64,000 nt of DNA, taken from positions 111,784-175,783 of the forward strand of contig MNCI01015866.1 in assembly GCA_015680685.1 (NCBI GenBank), given 5' to 3'. Source of the stretch: Gnetum montanum. Its lineage: Eukaryota > Streptophyta > Gnetopsida > Gnetales > Gnetaceae. The translations under genes were made by a program, and so were the position numbers. The notes beneath the pieces were generated by a model. The model searched no databases, had not been told where the DNA came from, and worked only from the letters and a program-made list of their open reading frames with translations. Of this stretch, positions 22,321 through 32,440 are shown piece by piece. How positions within the stretch are numbered: position 1 is the first letter of the stretch; every line of letters begins with the position of its first letter.

Positions 22321-22836
22321 AATGAAATGTACAACAAGAGAAATTTGACTGCCCAGCGTGACCTGCAGTGTGACCTACAATGTGACCTCCAAAACTTATG
22401 ATTTTGAGCTGAAATTTGGAATTTATTAAGGCTAGGACCCATAGTTATCAATAGTGGACCCTGAGGATGACTTACACCCTTGAAATCAAGTCATTTTGGC
22501 TTAGTTTTGGGGCTCTAAAAGTTGGTGACGATGATCCTTACGTTGTGCAACGTCTGAAAAAGTAACCCCAGCATNTTTGGTGATGCTGGGGTTACTTTTT
22601 CAGACGTTGCACAACGTAAGGATCATCGTCACCAACTTTTAGAGCCCCAAAACTAAGCCAAAATGACTTGATTTCAAGGGTGTAAGTCATCCTCAGGGTC
22701 CACTATTGATAACTATGGGTCCTAGCCTTAATAAATTCCAAATTTCAGCTCAAAATCATAAGTTTTGGAGGTCACATTGTAGGTCACACTGCAGGTCACG
22801 CTGGGCAGTCAAATTTCTCTTGTTGTACATTTCATT
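22321..22836. repeat. Perfect 254-bp inverted repeat bounded by N, likely misassembly
   Basis: The left arm is 22321-22574 and the right arm 22583-22836, with a spacer that includes N at 22575. A second N at 22837 closes the right arm. I found no mismatch between arms, although this LTR differs from its partner at many sites. The spacer continues the reverse complement of the partner LTR (agcatcaccaa). This is what a contig placed in reverse between two joints would look like. Confidence 0.8.
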
Positions 22837-22996
22837 NTCTTGTGGACCTCGAGGGGACCTTGCCTATTGAATAATGGGTCATCGAGGGCTATTTTGAAGG
22901 CCTCCAAGTTTGTTCATGTTGTAATCATGTTGGGCAGTAGCATGACTTAGCTTGATTCTTGTCTAAAAGTGCTAGGCCAAAATTAGTGGTCTTTCA

Positions 22997-23020
22997 TTGG
23001 CCCCTCTTTGTTGACTTCTG
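22997..23020 (-). promoter_or_regulatory. G4 polypurine tract
   Basis: In sense the sequence reads 'caacaaagaggggccaa' immediately before the LTR start TGAAAGACC, which is the expected plus-strand primer. Confidence 0.6.
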
Positions 23021-24125
23021 GAGGAATTCACCCGATAGGCATCAACAAAGAAGTGCAAACACCATGAACAAACAAGTACCAAACATTAACCATCAGCTCT
23101 TGGCTGGATATTATCGCATTATTTTCAAAAGTACATGGGATTGAGGGGATGTGGTTCAAGATGAAAGGGATTGTAACTAGGGGAAGTTGGGAGTTGATCA
23201 AGGGTTATGATTGTTATTGGGATTGTGGGAGAGGAGTTCTCTCATGCGAATGAGCTGTATTTTGGTCCTTGTCCATAGCCAGTGTTCAGCAGACTCGGAG
23301 CCAAGACAAAGGAAGTACGTTCTTTGGAGAAACAGGACTCTTATAGAGTGTTTACGAGGCCCATTGTAAATAGCCAAAGCCACGTGATGATGTGCAACAT
23401 GGTCTCTTTGAGACACAAGTGTAACTATTTTTCAAGACAATTACCTTCTCGCCTGGGGCTTGTATGAGAATGACAAATAGTCTTTTGTTTATGATGTTAA
23501 CAGGGTCATGAAGACCTTTTCTATGCATTTTGCTCTTTGACCTTTTGTGTTTTTTCTTTTCTTATTTTCTTTTTCTTTTTCTCTTTGGTCTTTTTGAAAG
23601 AGCTTGCATTTAGTTCTATGCTTGTGTTTGAGCACTTGCATTTTATGTCATGCATTGTGTACTGTTTTTTCGTTGCGACTACTTAGGGAGTTACAGTGTG
23701 TAGCAGTGTATCAAGAGTTTTGAGATGAGTAGAATGTATCAAGGGGGATGTAATTAAATAGGATAAGGAAGCATGATGGGGAATAGGGAATGTATCGAGA
23801 GTCGGGAATGTACTTATGAACAGATTGATTAACCCAGTTGCGTGCATCAGGAAAAATGTGATACCTTGTCATCATGATGAAGTGCATCTATGCACGAATG
23901 CCTCAGAAGTGTCATCCTGCAAACACAACTCCAATAAGACAAGAAAACCACAAATGAAACAGTCAGCTAAACACTTTAAATAAGGAGATGGAGTCACCAC
24001 GCGTAATATTCAAAGTAGACAGAATCATAAATAGCATCAATTTCATTAGGCCCCATGAGATGAATCATGCAACAAGTCTTTATGGAACATGAACAGCTAA
24101 TTGCAGTGACACATCTTTTTAAGTT
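23021..24125. other. G4 3' internal region, no gene recognised
   Basis: It lies between protease and 3' LTR in an element where RT and integrase would be expected. No RT, RNase H or integrase motif is visible on either strand. Short ORFs on both strands near 23200-23460 overlap each other and look accidental. Confidence 0.5.
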
Positions 24126-24129
24126 TTTC

Positions 24130-25312
24130 TTGGTCATCAATGATGTCACCAGTTTATAGTCTTAGTGGACTGTTGTGGAATAGTTTCACGTCATAACCCC
24201 TTGGATAGTGCTAGTTTAGCATCATGGCGGATGATGCATTGCTAGTTTATAATCATGGCAGACTGTGAAGAGGAAAACTAGTTTATAGTCTTAGTGGATT
24301 CTGGATGCTAGTTTCATGTCATGGTGGATGGATGTAGCATTTTAGTGTCATACCAGACAAAACTCTGTGGTATTAGTTTTAAGTCAGGATCCATGACTAC
24401 TTTGTGGTATTAGTTTTAGGTCATGATGTCAGGACTACTCTGTGGTATCAGTTTTAATTCATGATGCCAGGACTACTCTGTGGTATCGATTTTAAGTCAT
24501 GATGCCAGGACTATTTTGTGCTAGTTTATAGTCATAGTGGACTGATGCTTACCTTGCTTGTGTAAAGTGTGATGCTGCATGCATGGTCATGCCATGTCCC
24601 TGCGAGATCCTGCAAAAATCAACTAGGAAGAAAACAACATCAAGCAACACCTGTTGTACATAGAGTTAGAATTTATGAATGAAAGAAAAGCAATGCAAAA
24701 AGTGATAGTTTTATGCCATTCCGGGCCGTATGCTAGTTTAAGGCCTTTTTAGGCCATGTATTTTTGTAGTTTTATGTTTTTTATTTTTATTTTTTTCTTT
24801 CTAGAGTATATGTATGCAACTAAATGTAACATAAATTTCTAAAGTGTAAAGCAAGATGTAAGGTAAATACTTGGAATAGAAATCAACGACCGTGCAAGAA
24901 TCTAAATCGTAGCTTGTAATCTATAAGCGAAAATTCAATGTAAAATGATGAGAGTTCGTAAATTTGTGATTTGTTGGCTCTAGCCTAAAGCCATTTCAGG
25001 CTTGGTACATCAGTTTAAAGTCTTGATGAACTGTTTCATCTATTGTTAAAGAAAGGATTACTAGTTTTATGCCATGGTGGGCCAAAGGTAGTAATGTTTT
25101 CAAGAAGTTTTAAATAGAACCAGCTATTTCTGACTGTGGCTAGTTTAATGTCATTGCAGATTTTTGTTGGCATTTTTAACATCATACCAGACATGTCGTA
25201 GTTTTACATCATTTCGGACAATTCGTAGTTTAACAACATTTCATACAATTCATAGTTTAACGTCATTTCAGACAATTCGTAGTTTAACGTCATTTTGGAT
25301 AGTTCGTATCAT
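24130..25312. repeat. Irregularly spaced array of ~20-bp degenerate motifs in G4
   Basis: On the plus strand the phrase 'tagtttatagtcatggtgga' recurs about twenty times with variable middle bases and spacing from about 27 to over 100 bp. Examples lie near 24150, 24210, 24250, 24280, 24310, 24400, 24450, 24490, 24520, 24730, 25010, 25060, 25140, 25195, 25225, 25255 and 25285. The last four are spaced about 29 bp apart and share 'gtagtttaacgtcatttc'. The array lies in the 3' non-coding part of G4. Confidence 0.65.
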
Positions 25313-25317
25313 TTGTT

Positions 25318-25812
25318 CTAGTTGTTGAGTTGCCTCTTGATCTTTTGTAGCTTAAAATGTGGGGCTGGATGTATGGGTATGATTTTATATTCACCTTCCC
25401 GTTCATCGGTGATATCAAAGAGTAGTTCTGACCAAGGGACATCAGTAGGAATGGCTCCTATGTCTATGTCTTCTTGTGTTTCTTGAGTGCTAGCCATATT
25501 GTGAGTCAACGGTGGGTTTATGAATAGATGTATGTTCATGGTTTCTTGTTTAGGCTTAACAAACTTAATTTTTGACCCTTGACCTACCTCAAGGTATGAG
25601 GAAGTGATCGATGCTATTGTATCCCCATGTATGATGATCTCACCACCCTTGTAGGGTAGGTGGATCTCCTGATGGATTGGTGAAGATATGGCTTTAAGTT
25701 GAGCTAGCCAACGACGTCCTAAGATCATATTAAACCCTGGCATTTCATCAACCACTATGAATTTAGCTAATGTAGGGAATTGGTCACCAACTATGAAATC
25801 TAAGGTAACCAT
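25318..25812 (-). pseudogene. G4 retropepsin-like protease region
   Basis: The open 164-codon frame contains FIVVDEMPGFNMILGRRWL, then AISSPIHQEIHLPY. This matches the plant Gypsy (Tat/Ogre-like) protease signature in which a hydrophobic strand and N-x-I/L-L-G-R-x-W-L follow the active site. The D-S/T-G itself would lie upstream, around 25830-25990, where the frame is interrupted. The protease would cleave Gag. After it the frame ends in QLNN and no RT follows, unlike full-length relatives. Confidence 0.65.
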
Positions 25813-25985
25813 GAGGTAACCATGCCTTTCACTCCCACATGAGAACCACTAAAAAATATTAAGAAAGAGGTTGTTGTGGGTTGTACTTGTTTAGTGAGTC
25901 CCAATTTTTCAATGATGGAAAAAGGTATTACATTTGTTGTCGCACCATCATCGACATGCACCCTATGTATTTTGAAATGATCAAC

Positions 25986-28373
25986 CTATATTGTTATGAA
26001 CATAGAAGCCATGGTGATTTCCATTGTTTTCTCATCTGGCTTAATGTCCTTAACACGGAAATCTAAGGATGTGGTCTTCGATTCTTGAAGTGGTGGGGAT
26101 AATATTGCATAAATGGATGGTTCATCTGCAGGAAGATCCTCACTAATAGGAATTGAAGTTAGCATCCGTACGAGAGTCTCTCGATGTACTGGTGAAGTCA
26201 TTACTAGGTCATATAAACTTAAAGAAGTATTCTTTTGTTTTAAGGCTTGTGTGACCTGGGTCAAAGCATTTGCTAGGTATTTACTATTTGGGACATTCTT
26301 ATCTGTAGAGATTTGGTCCATTTGATCCATCATTCGTATCTCTCATGGAGGGGGTTTCACGTTAGTAGCTGAGGATGTTGGGTTTGGGATATGACTCGCA
26401 ACTTCATCTTTGTTTTGATGACTTGTACTAGGATCATTAACGGACAGACTCATGGGAATGGTGTTTAGCAGTGTAGGCTTTGGTAGTCCTAATTTGTGTC
26501 CACAGTTTTCTCTCTCCATGCACTCTCTTTTTTCTCTTTCTAGGCACTCTCTTATTAGCCTATCGACAAGATGTTCTCGCAAAGGTCATTGAGAGGTGAA
26601 GGCGGGTTGTACACCAAGGTGTTTTGGAATCCGTACCATAAAGGGAATGGGTTTGTTTTCAGATGGTATGTTTGTTGTGGTGGCAAGTAAAGGAGGTATG
26701 TGGATAATGAATGGTTTTGATGGTGTGGGGGACCTGCGCATGGTAAAAGGAGTTTGAGGATATATTGGGGTAGGTGTGTTTTTTGAATGCCTGCGAATCA
26801 CAAAAGGCTTTTGAGGAATGTCTTATCTATTTTCCACATGGATAGTATTAATCACATATGGGGCATCTTTGGTATTGGTATTGAGAGGATCCTTGTAGAC
26901 CCCCATGGATTGGTTTTGGGGTCTTACCGGGTTTGTCTCGTCGAACACTACTTCACCCCTATCTATCATGTGTTGTATTTCTTGTTTCAATGCAAAGCAG
27001 TAATCAGTCCAATGACCACACCATTGGTGATATTCAGAAAACCTATCCAACCTAAAGCTTTTGGAATGGAAGGTTCGTTCGCTATTACTAAGGATATATT
27101 TTTGGCCAATTTGCAAAAGCGATCATGTCTTTGCAAGGTCTCAGGAGACATTTGTTTGTGTTGGATTAGCCCAGCCTTTAGAAGTTGATCAAGTTTGTGA
27201 AGGCTCCATGGGCAATGGTGTGTATTGAGTAGGGTCTTTTCTTTCGAAGGTATGGGCATGACCTGTGTTGTTGTTTTTATTTGATGAATTTTCAAGTGTA
27301 TGAGTGGATGTGGTTCTTTCATAGTTGTTTGGGATAGTAGGTTTTTTTCCCTCAGCCATTGCTGCTACCATTGTTTTGGATTTATCTTTCCTCATGTGTT
27401 GGCTCCTAAAGGTTGAGTAGGATGGGTCATTACTTGTTTGTTCCACTTCTTCTATGTCTTTGATTTGCACAAATGCTTGGCTCAATGTGCGAGCTTTCAG
27501 GTAGTAAAGTTTTGACTTCACAAAGTCATTCACAGTCGACTTAAGGATGGTGAGTAAATATGTTTCAGGGATAGGTTCGTGAAGTTTGTTTAACGCTGCA
27601 CTCCACCTTTGGATAAATTTCTATGCTGGCTCTAATGGTGCTTATTTAACTTGAATCAAGCTATCTAACATGGCTTCAAGTTTTAGATTGTATTTGAAAC
27701 GAGTGACAAATTAGTGCAAAAAATCCTCCAAAGAAGATATAGAGCTACGGGGTAAAGATCGGTACCAGTCTAAGGCTTTTCTAGTTAAGTACATTACAAA
27801 CACTCACAAAATTACATGGGGCCATGCTTGAAGTAAAAGAATTTCGGTTCTAAATGTCACTAGGTGGGCATTTGGGTCCCCTTCTCCATTGTACTTGGTC
27901 AGTTGAGGTAATGAGACTCTTTTTGGCAAGGTCAAGGGTAAAACTGAGGGGTCAATTGGGTCATCTTGATAGAAATCTAGTACTTTGACTTACTTCATGT
28001 TCACAATTTTAAGGCATTTCAATTCTTCTACCAATGAGTGCATCATTTTTTGTGTGTTTGCCCATTCTTGGGCAGTAGGCAAACCGGTGGATTACACAGA
28101 TTGTGGATGATAATGGTTTAATTGTTGCATTGGAAAGGGAGGTTGTTGGGTTGATGTTGGTTGTGGTGGGATGGTATTTTGGACTGAGACTACAGCTGGT
28201 GGAATCCACTGCCCGGCCACAAGTTCTGAAGTAACATTGTAAACATGTTGGGTTGGAGTAATCAATGGTGCCCCATGAATCTGCACCTAGGGTGTGTAAT
28301 GGGTGGATCTGGAAACTGGTATGACTAATGGCATTCCAATTACTTGAGGTTGGAAGATCGACCCTGCGTTGGT
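25986..28373 (-). pseudogene. G4 gag, central and C-terminal parts
   Basis: Minus-strand fragments in order: around 28000-27540, capsid-like sequence ending in NKLHEPIPETYLL and NDFVKSKLYYLKARTLSQAF; then a basic, Ser/Thr-rich stretch (27533-27189); then a zinc-binding region YHQWCGHWTDYCFALKQEIQ (27116-26823), the Tat-type knuckle followed by the usual 'lkqeIqhmID' helix. A proline-rich linker follows down to 25986. Gag binds RNA and assembles particles. Frameshifts separate the pieces. Confidence 0.65.
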
Positions 28374-29150
28374 TTAGGGGAGTTGTTGGGATTGTACTGG
28401 TGGAGGAATGATAGAAGTGGATGCATCAAAGTGAATGTTATTGAGCATGGAGAAGATAGGAATAGAATGGGGAACATGTGCTCGAGTGTTTGTAGATGAA
28501 GAAGGAAACATAGTTTCTTCCAGGAAAGGATGGAATAATGGGTTTGTGTGGGCATGGGGGCTAATGGTATGGTATGATTCTCCATGTTTAGATTGGGCTG
28601 CAAAGTCATCTTCTTCATCTTGAGGCTCTATGGGAGGTAGTAGTAAGGCTTGACTCCTAGCCATAAGAAGCTGGGATATGAGTTTATGATGGTTTTTAGA
28701 CAATTGGATTATGTCAAATGCTAAAGGGATAAACTCACGTCCTCCTTTGTGGATAAATTCATATTCTCGCTTAGCTTCCCTCTCTACACGATCAATGGGT
28801 AGGCTGGCTTGGATTTTAACACAGATAAAGTTATATTGTTCGGGTGTAAGAGTCGTGTGAATAGGGCCGTTGCCTTGTAGCCTGAGGGATTGGCGTGTAG
28901 GGCCTTGAGGATTTATGTGTTCAATGACAGTTATGGATTCCAAAGCAGTCACAGGGTTTGAAGCTTCGGCCCCAAAGTTAGCAATTGGTAGTGTTACTAG
29001 GTTGACTTGAGAGGATTCCATGATAAACGTGAGTGGACTGGGGTAGACGAATGAAGTTAGATTGCAAACAGTTGTAGTGTGGCATGACACAAGCTCAGTG
29101 TGACTAACAGGGAAGAGCTTAGTGTGATCAATAGGGATGAGGAGACTCAA
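28374..29150 (-). CDS. G4 gag N-terminal region, open for 258 codons
   Basis: This is the longest uninterrupted frame in G4. It starts about 70 bp after the primer site. The translation has ESSQVNLVTLPIANFGAEA near an internal Met at about 29022, then a charged helical segment (IDRVEREAKREYEFIHKGG), then a Pro/His/Ser-rich tail. I do not recognise a catalytic domain. Its position first after the primer site makes it the Gag N-terminus. Its open state contrasts with the broken downstream frames. The annotated 5'-most Met may be upstream of the true start. Confidence 0.5.
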   Translation of the reverse strand: MSLLIPIDHTKLFPVSHTELVSCHTTTVCNLTSFVYPSPLTFIMESSQVNLVTLPIANFGAEASNPVTALESITVIEHINPQGPTRQSLRLQGNGPIHTTLTPEQYNFICVKIQASLPIDRVEREAKREYEFIHKGGREFIPLAFDIIQLSKNHHKLISQLLMARSQALLLPPIEPQDEEDDFAAQSKHGESYHTISPHAHTNPLFHPFLEETMFPSSSTNTRAHVPHSIPIFSMLNNIHFDASTSIIPPPVQSQQLP

Positions 29151-29218
29151 ATGGGCAAGATGGATGAGTTTTGACAGGTAGTGACGTTTTAACCAATAAC
29201 AACAAGCGAGTAGGCCCT

Positions 29219-29236
29219 CCTTCTAGCACCAAAAAC
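29219..29236 (-). promoter_or_regulatory. G4 primer-binding site (tRNA not identified)
   Basis: In sense, directly after the 5' LTR end, the sequence reads 'gtttttggtgctagaagg' and continues 'agggcc'. 'TGGYGCTAGAAGGAGGGCC' has the TGG start of a primer site. I could not assign it to a specific tRNA from memory. Confidence 0.55.
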
Positions 29237-29425
29237 TGTACTAACCTAAATCGTCAGTGTAAGGCTGGAAGGGGAACAGACACCGAGAGATCGTTGAGCA
29301 GCCACAACTAACCCTACCTTCACTTGAGGGCAAGCTGGAAAAGTAAACGAAGGCATAGTACCTTGGATGGTCTGCACGCAAATCAACCAAGGACTTCCCC
29401 GAGCGTAAGCTACGGCTAGCGCTGG
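29237..29425 (-). repeat. G4 5' LTR, distal part (left of nested G3)
   Basis: It starts 'tgtactaacctaaatcgtc' and matches 21311-21500 of the other LTR. It is interrupted at 29425 by G3 and resumes at 36602. Confidence 0.8.
29421..29425. repeat. Target-site duplication of G3a, left (gctgg)
   Basis: It pairs with 36597-36601 (gctag, one mismatch). The uninterrupted sequence at 21496-21510 reads 'ctagcgctggggttatcg', confirming the insertion point. Confidence 0.8.
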
Positions 29426-30193
29426 TGATGAGACGCGATATGCACAAGCCGCGATATCACATACGTGATATCACGGCCGCTACGATATTACATCCCTTGC
29501 GATATCGCATACATGATATCGCGTTGTCCCCTGCGACATCGCGTACGCGATATCGCATACACGATATCGTGTCGTCCCCTGCGATATCGCATATACGATA
29601 TCGCAGTCCGTCACCAAATCTATAAATAAGAGGCGGCACTCCCCTCATTTTGATATGGAGGTTAGAAGTAGCGAAGCTCTAGCGGATTGATCACCCCAGA
29701 GATAGAATATTTTCCATGTGCCCGCAGTAGGAGTCCCTCAAGTAAATGGTTCTTTATTCAAGTAGCTTTGTACCTGAACGCAAGTTGTGTATGGCAATAA
29801 AGACGAGCTTTCTGGATAAACCTTGCAGTACATGGATAGGTTTATTTAATGTTATTTATTGCTTTCCCAGTAGCATGGCATGAGTACGACTTAGTTACGA
29901 GCATTGACGAATGTGTACGGCTAACCAAGGAATCAGCTACTCATCACGATTAGATTCTATCACCCTTATCTCCTAGAATGTGGGACGAGTACAGCTTGAT
30001 TACAAGAATCTATGAATGTGTATGGCTAGTCAAGGAATCGGCTGCTCATCACACTTAGGCTAGTTAGGTGCCTCAATATGACCACTTCGAACACGTGCGT
30101 TACGTGTGGTAATCCCAGTAACGATTAGTGTTTGGTAGCCACAGTTGCACAGTTCAGGGTGTGTACGGTAAGTGGGAACGGATGTTGACGCTA
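29426..30193 (+). repeat. G3a left LTR (3' part lost in N gap)
   Basis: It matches the right LTR from TGATGAGACGCGATATG to 'ggatgttgacgcta', where the N run begins. A GATATC dyad array occupies 29440-29606 and a TATAAAT box 29621-29627. It has one more dyad block than the right LTR. From the right LTR, about 278 bp plus the primer site are expected inside the gap. Confidence 0.85.
29440..29606. promoter_or_regulatory. GATATC dyad array in the G3a left LTR
   Basis: Four blocks carry pairs of GATATC (or one-base variants) separated by 8 bp, such as gatatcgcatacatgatatc and gatatcgcatatacgatatc. Each pair is nearly palindromic. The array ends 15 bp before the TATAAAT box, a core-promoter position. 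The binding factor is unknown to me. Confidence 0.7.
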
Positions 30194-30499
30194 NNNNNNN
30201 NNNNNNNNNNNNNNNNNNNNNNNNNNNNNNNNNNNNNNNNNNNNNNNNNNNNNNNNNNNNNNNNNNNNNNNNNNNNNNNNNNNNNNNNNNNNNNNNNNNN
30301 NNNNNNNNNNNNNNNNNNNNNNNNNNNNNNNNNNNNNNNNNNNNNNNNNNNNNNNNNNNNNNNNNNNNNNNNNNNNNNNNNNNNNNNNNNNNNNNNNNNN
30401 NNNNNNNNNNNNNNNNNNNNNNNNNNNNNNNNNNNNNNNNNNNNNNNNNNNNNNNNNNNNNNNNNNNNNNNNNNNNNNNNNNNNNNNNNNNNNNNNNNN
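30194..30499. other. Assembly gap (306 N)
   Basis: By comparison with G3b (58030-58380), the missing sequence is the end of the left LTR, the tRNA-Asp primer site and the first bases of the leader. Confidence 0.9.
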
Positions 30500-30574
30500 T
30501 TGTGAGCCTTAACGAACCTTTGGGTTAATTAGTTAAATAAGAACATATATAACAGTGAACAGCACACCAATAAA

Positions 30575-32430
30575 ATGGCTTCTTCTCATAAGGTTAACTC
30601 ACCTAAGGATAACACGGAAGACAGTCAGCAACATACACATAACCTAAACCAGCCAAGTCCTAAATAGTATAAGATAGTTTATACTCATCTCGATGAGTAT
30701 ATTCTTGATTACACTTTTATCCTCCACCAGGATGAACAGTTGCGCTGGAGAGATTTGTTTGGTAACATAGTTTTACCACCAGATTGATCTGTTCCAATCA
30801 TGCTCTTTCGTGCCTTAGCACAGATTGGCATGCAGGACTTATTTGCTGAATACGTTGCTGGAGAATATGATATAAGGGATTATCATCCCACCGCTTTGCA
30901 ACATATGAGGGACGAAAGGCAGGAGAGCCAACACTCATTGTTGAAGGGTAAGGTCCCCCATGTCCTTAGTGAAATAGAAGACGAGGAACCCCTCATAACG
31001 GGTTTCTTAGGAAATGATGTTCCTCCTCCTCACAATGGTGAAGAGGTTAGGCATCAGAGCCTTCGATCAACTATACATGCTACAAGCTCTGATCCTCATG
31101 AATACCAACTGTTCACGGCAGGAACAACCACTCACACTAAGGATGGACACTTTGATCATCACAACGATCGAGGCCGAAGCAGCCGAAGAGAAGGTAAGAA
31201 ACATCACCATGGTGATGGATCCCCTTCCTCTTCTCCTTCATCTCACCATTCACACTCTCCTTCCACATCTGGGCACAACCATCATGAGCACAATGGAGAG
31301 GGTAAAAGTAAAGAAGATGAAAGACCTCAACAGGAAGGTTGGGAGTTAGGACAAGGGCAAGGACGTAGGGAGAGTAGGGAACCACCACGAAGACATCACA
31401 AACGTCATGAAAGGGATGATCATGACAAACCCCTACTCGCAACCCGAAGAATGCTTGATATCACAGAGGTAGTTAGGATTCCCACAAGGCACTTAAAAGA
31501 CAGTTGGATCAAGCATTTGGACATAAATAATATTCCATGCTTTGAAGGGGGATACAACGCTGATCCTCAACATCATTTATAGGCATTCCATGATGCCTGT
31601 GCCTTGAAAAAATATAGATAATGAGTAGCAGAAGCTTAAGTTTTTCCCAAGTACACTCACCAAAGAAGCAGAGAGCTAGTACTAGTCCTTAGAACCGGAA
31701 ACCATCAGGAGGTGGAGTACGATGCTTGAACTGTTCAACAACAAATATCAGGTGTACTCCAGAGTGTCCAATTTGCATAAGCAAATCCAAGGCTGGAAAC
31801 AAGGTGCTTATGAACCCTTGGATGCTGCCATGGCCCATTACTATACACTGCTACATCGTTGCCCGGGCCATGGGTATGCTAAGCAAGATCAACTTCGCCA
31901 CNGAAGGGAGTGAAATTTTGTGATGAGGAGGATGACTCACCACTCGAAGAGTTGGTGAACTGGAAAATCGTGCCAATCCAAAACTTAACAACCGAGGTAT
32001 TGGCTAAGGTAGACCAAATGTGGGATTCCTTAGACTCATGAATAGAAATAGTCTTAAAAATCGTAGAAGAGTCTAAGGTAGAACAAAGTAGTGACAAAGG
32101 CAAAACCAAGCGGAGAAACTTAAGCCCTGCACATAACAAGGGTAAGGGGAAAATTCCTATCTCCGATGAGGCTATGAATTCTGATACAGACGGTGATAGT
32201 AGATGTGAAGTCTGCTACTATGACCATCCTAAAGGACGTTGCCCAATTATCTCACATCTGCAGGAGTCTAGGGTGTATGCGTTAAATCCAAGACTTAATC
32301 AACGGCAAACACCCCGAAGGTTACCTTATCCACAAGGTAACCCAAGGCTATTCCACCAACCCTTAACATATTACCCAAGTGGAACACCTCCACAGCCTAT
32401 TGAACAAAGTTAGCGGTGGCAATACCCACA
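30575..32430 (+). pseudogene. G3a gag
   Basis: From the ATG at 30575 (MASSHKVNSPKDN, conserved in G3b at 58456) one frame runs to 31582 with stops near 30665 and 30788. The N-terminus is followed by a His/Ser/Arg-rich region (HHSHSPSTSGHNHHEHNGEG), then the capsid-like core (PCFEGGYNADPQHHL, MLELFNNKYQVYSRVSNL, MAHYYTLLHRCPGHGYAK). A single N at 31902 replaces about 190 bp present in G3b. The C-terminal part has the zinc knuckle CEVCYYDHPKGRCPIISHL at about 32206-32262. Most stops correspond to CAG or CAA in the other copy. Confidence 0.75.
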
Positions 32431-32440
32431 GTCATGGGGA

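Larger units (their letters stand above)
21311..22996 (-). repeat. G4 3' LTR, containing an assembly-derived inverted block
   Basis: It aligns with 29237-29425 plus 36602-38074. TATTTATA at 21934-21941 is a TATAAATA box in sense. Three ~71-bp direct repeats (22046-22230) lie upstream of that box in sense. About 200 bp present in the other LTR (37660-37910) are missing here and replaced by an inverted copy bounded by single N characters (22575 and 22837). Confidence 0.8.

Noticed and set aside
22321-22836. Large perfect hairpin as a MITE or miRNA-like inverted repeat
   Set aside because: Single N characters bound it, arms have no mismatches in an otherwise old LTR, and it replaces sequence present in the partner LTR. 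Assembly artefact is the simpler explanation.
29425-29648. Overlapping ORFs on both strands of the G3a LTR
   Set aside because: They are products of the GATATC palindrome array, which reads alike on both strands (repeated R-Y-R-I-x-D-I).
30128-30528. ORFs spanning the N run
   Set aside because: They exist only because unknown bases contain no stops.
31137-31442. 101-codon minus-strand ORF antisense to G3a gag
   Set aside because: It is a shadow of the His/Ser/Arg-rich gag frame; the counterpart at 59018-59275 exists for the same reason.
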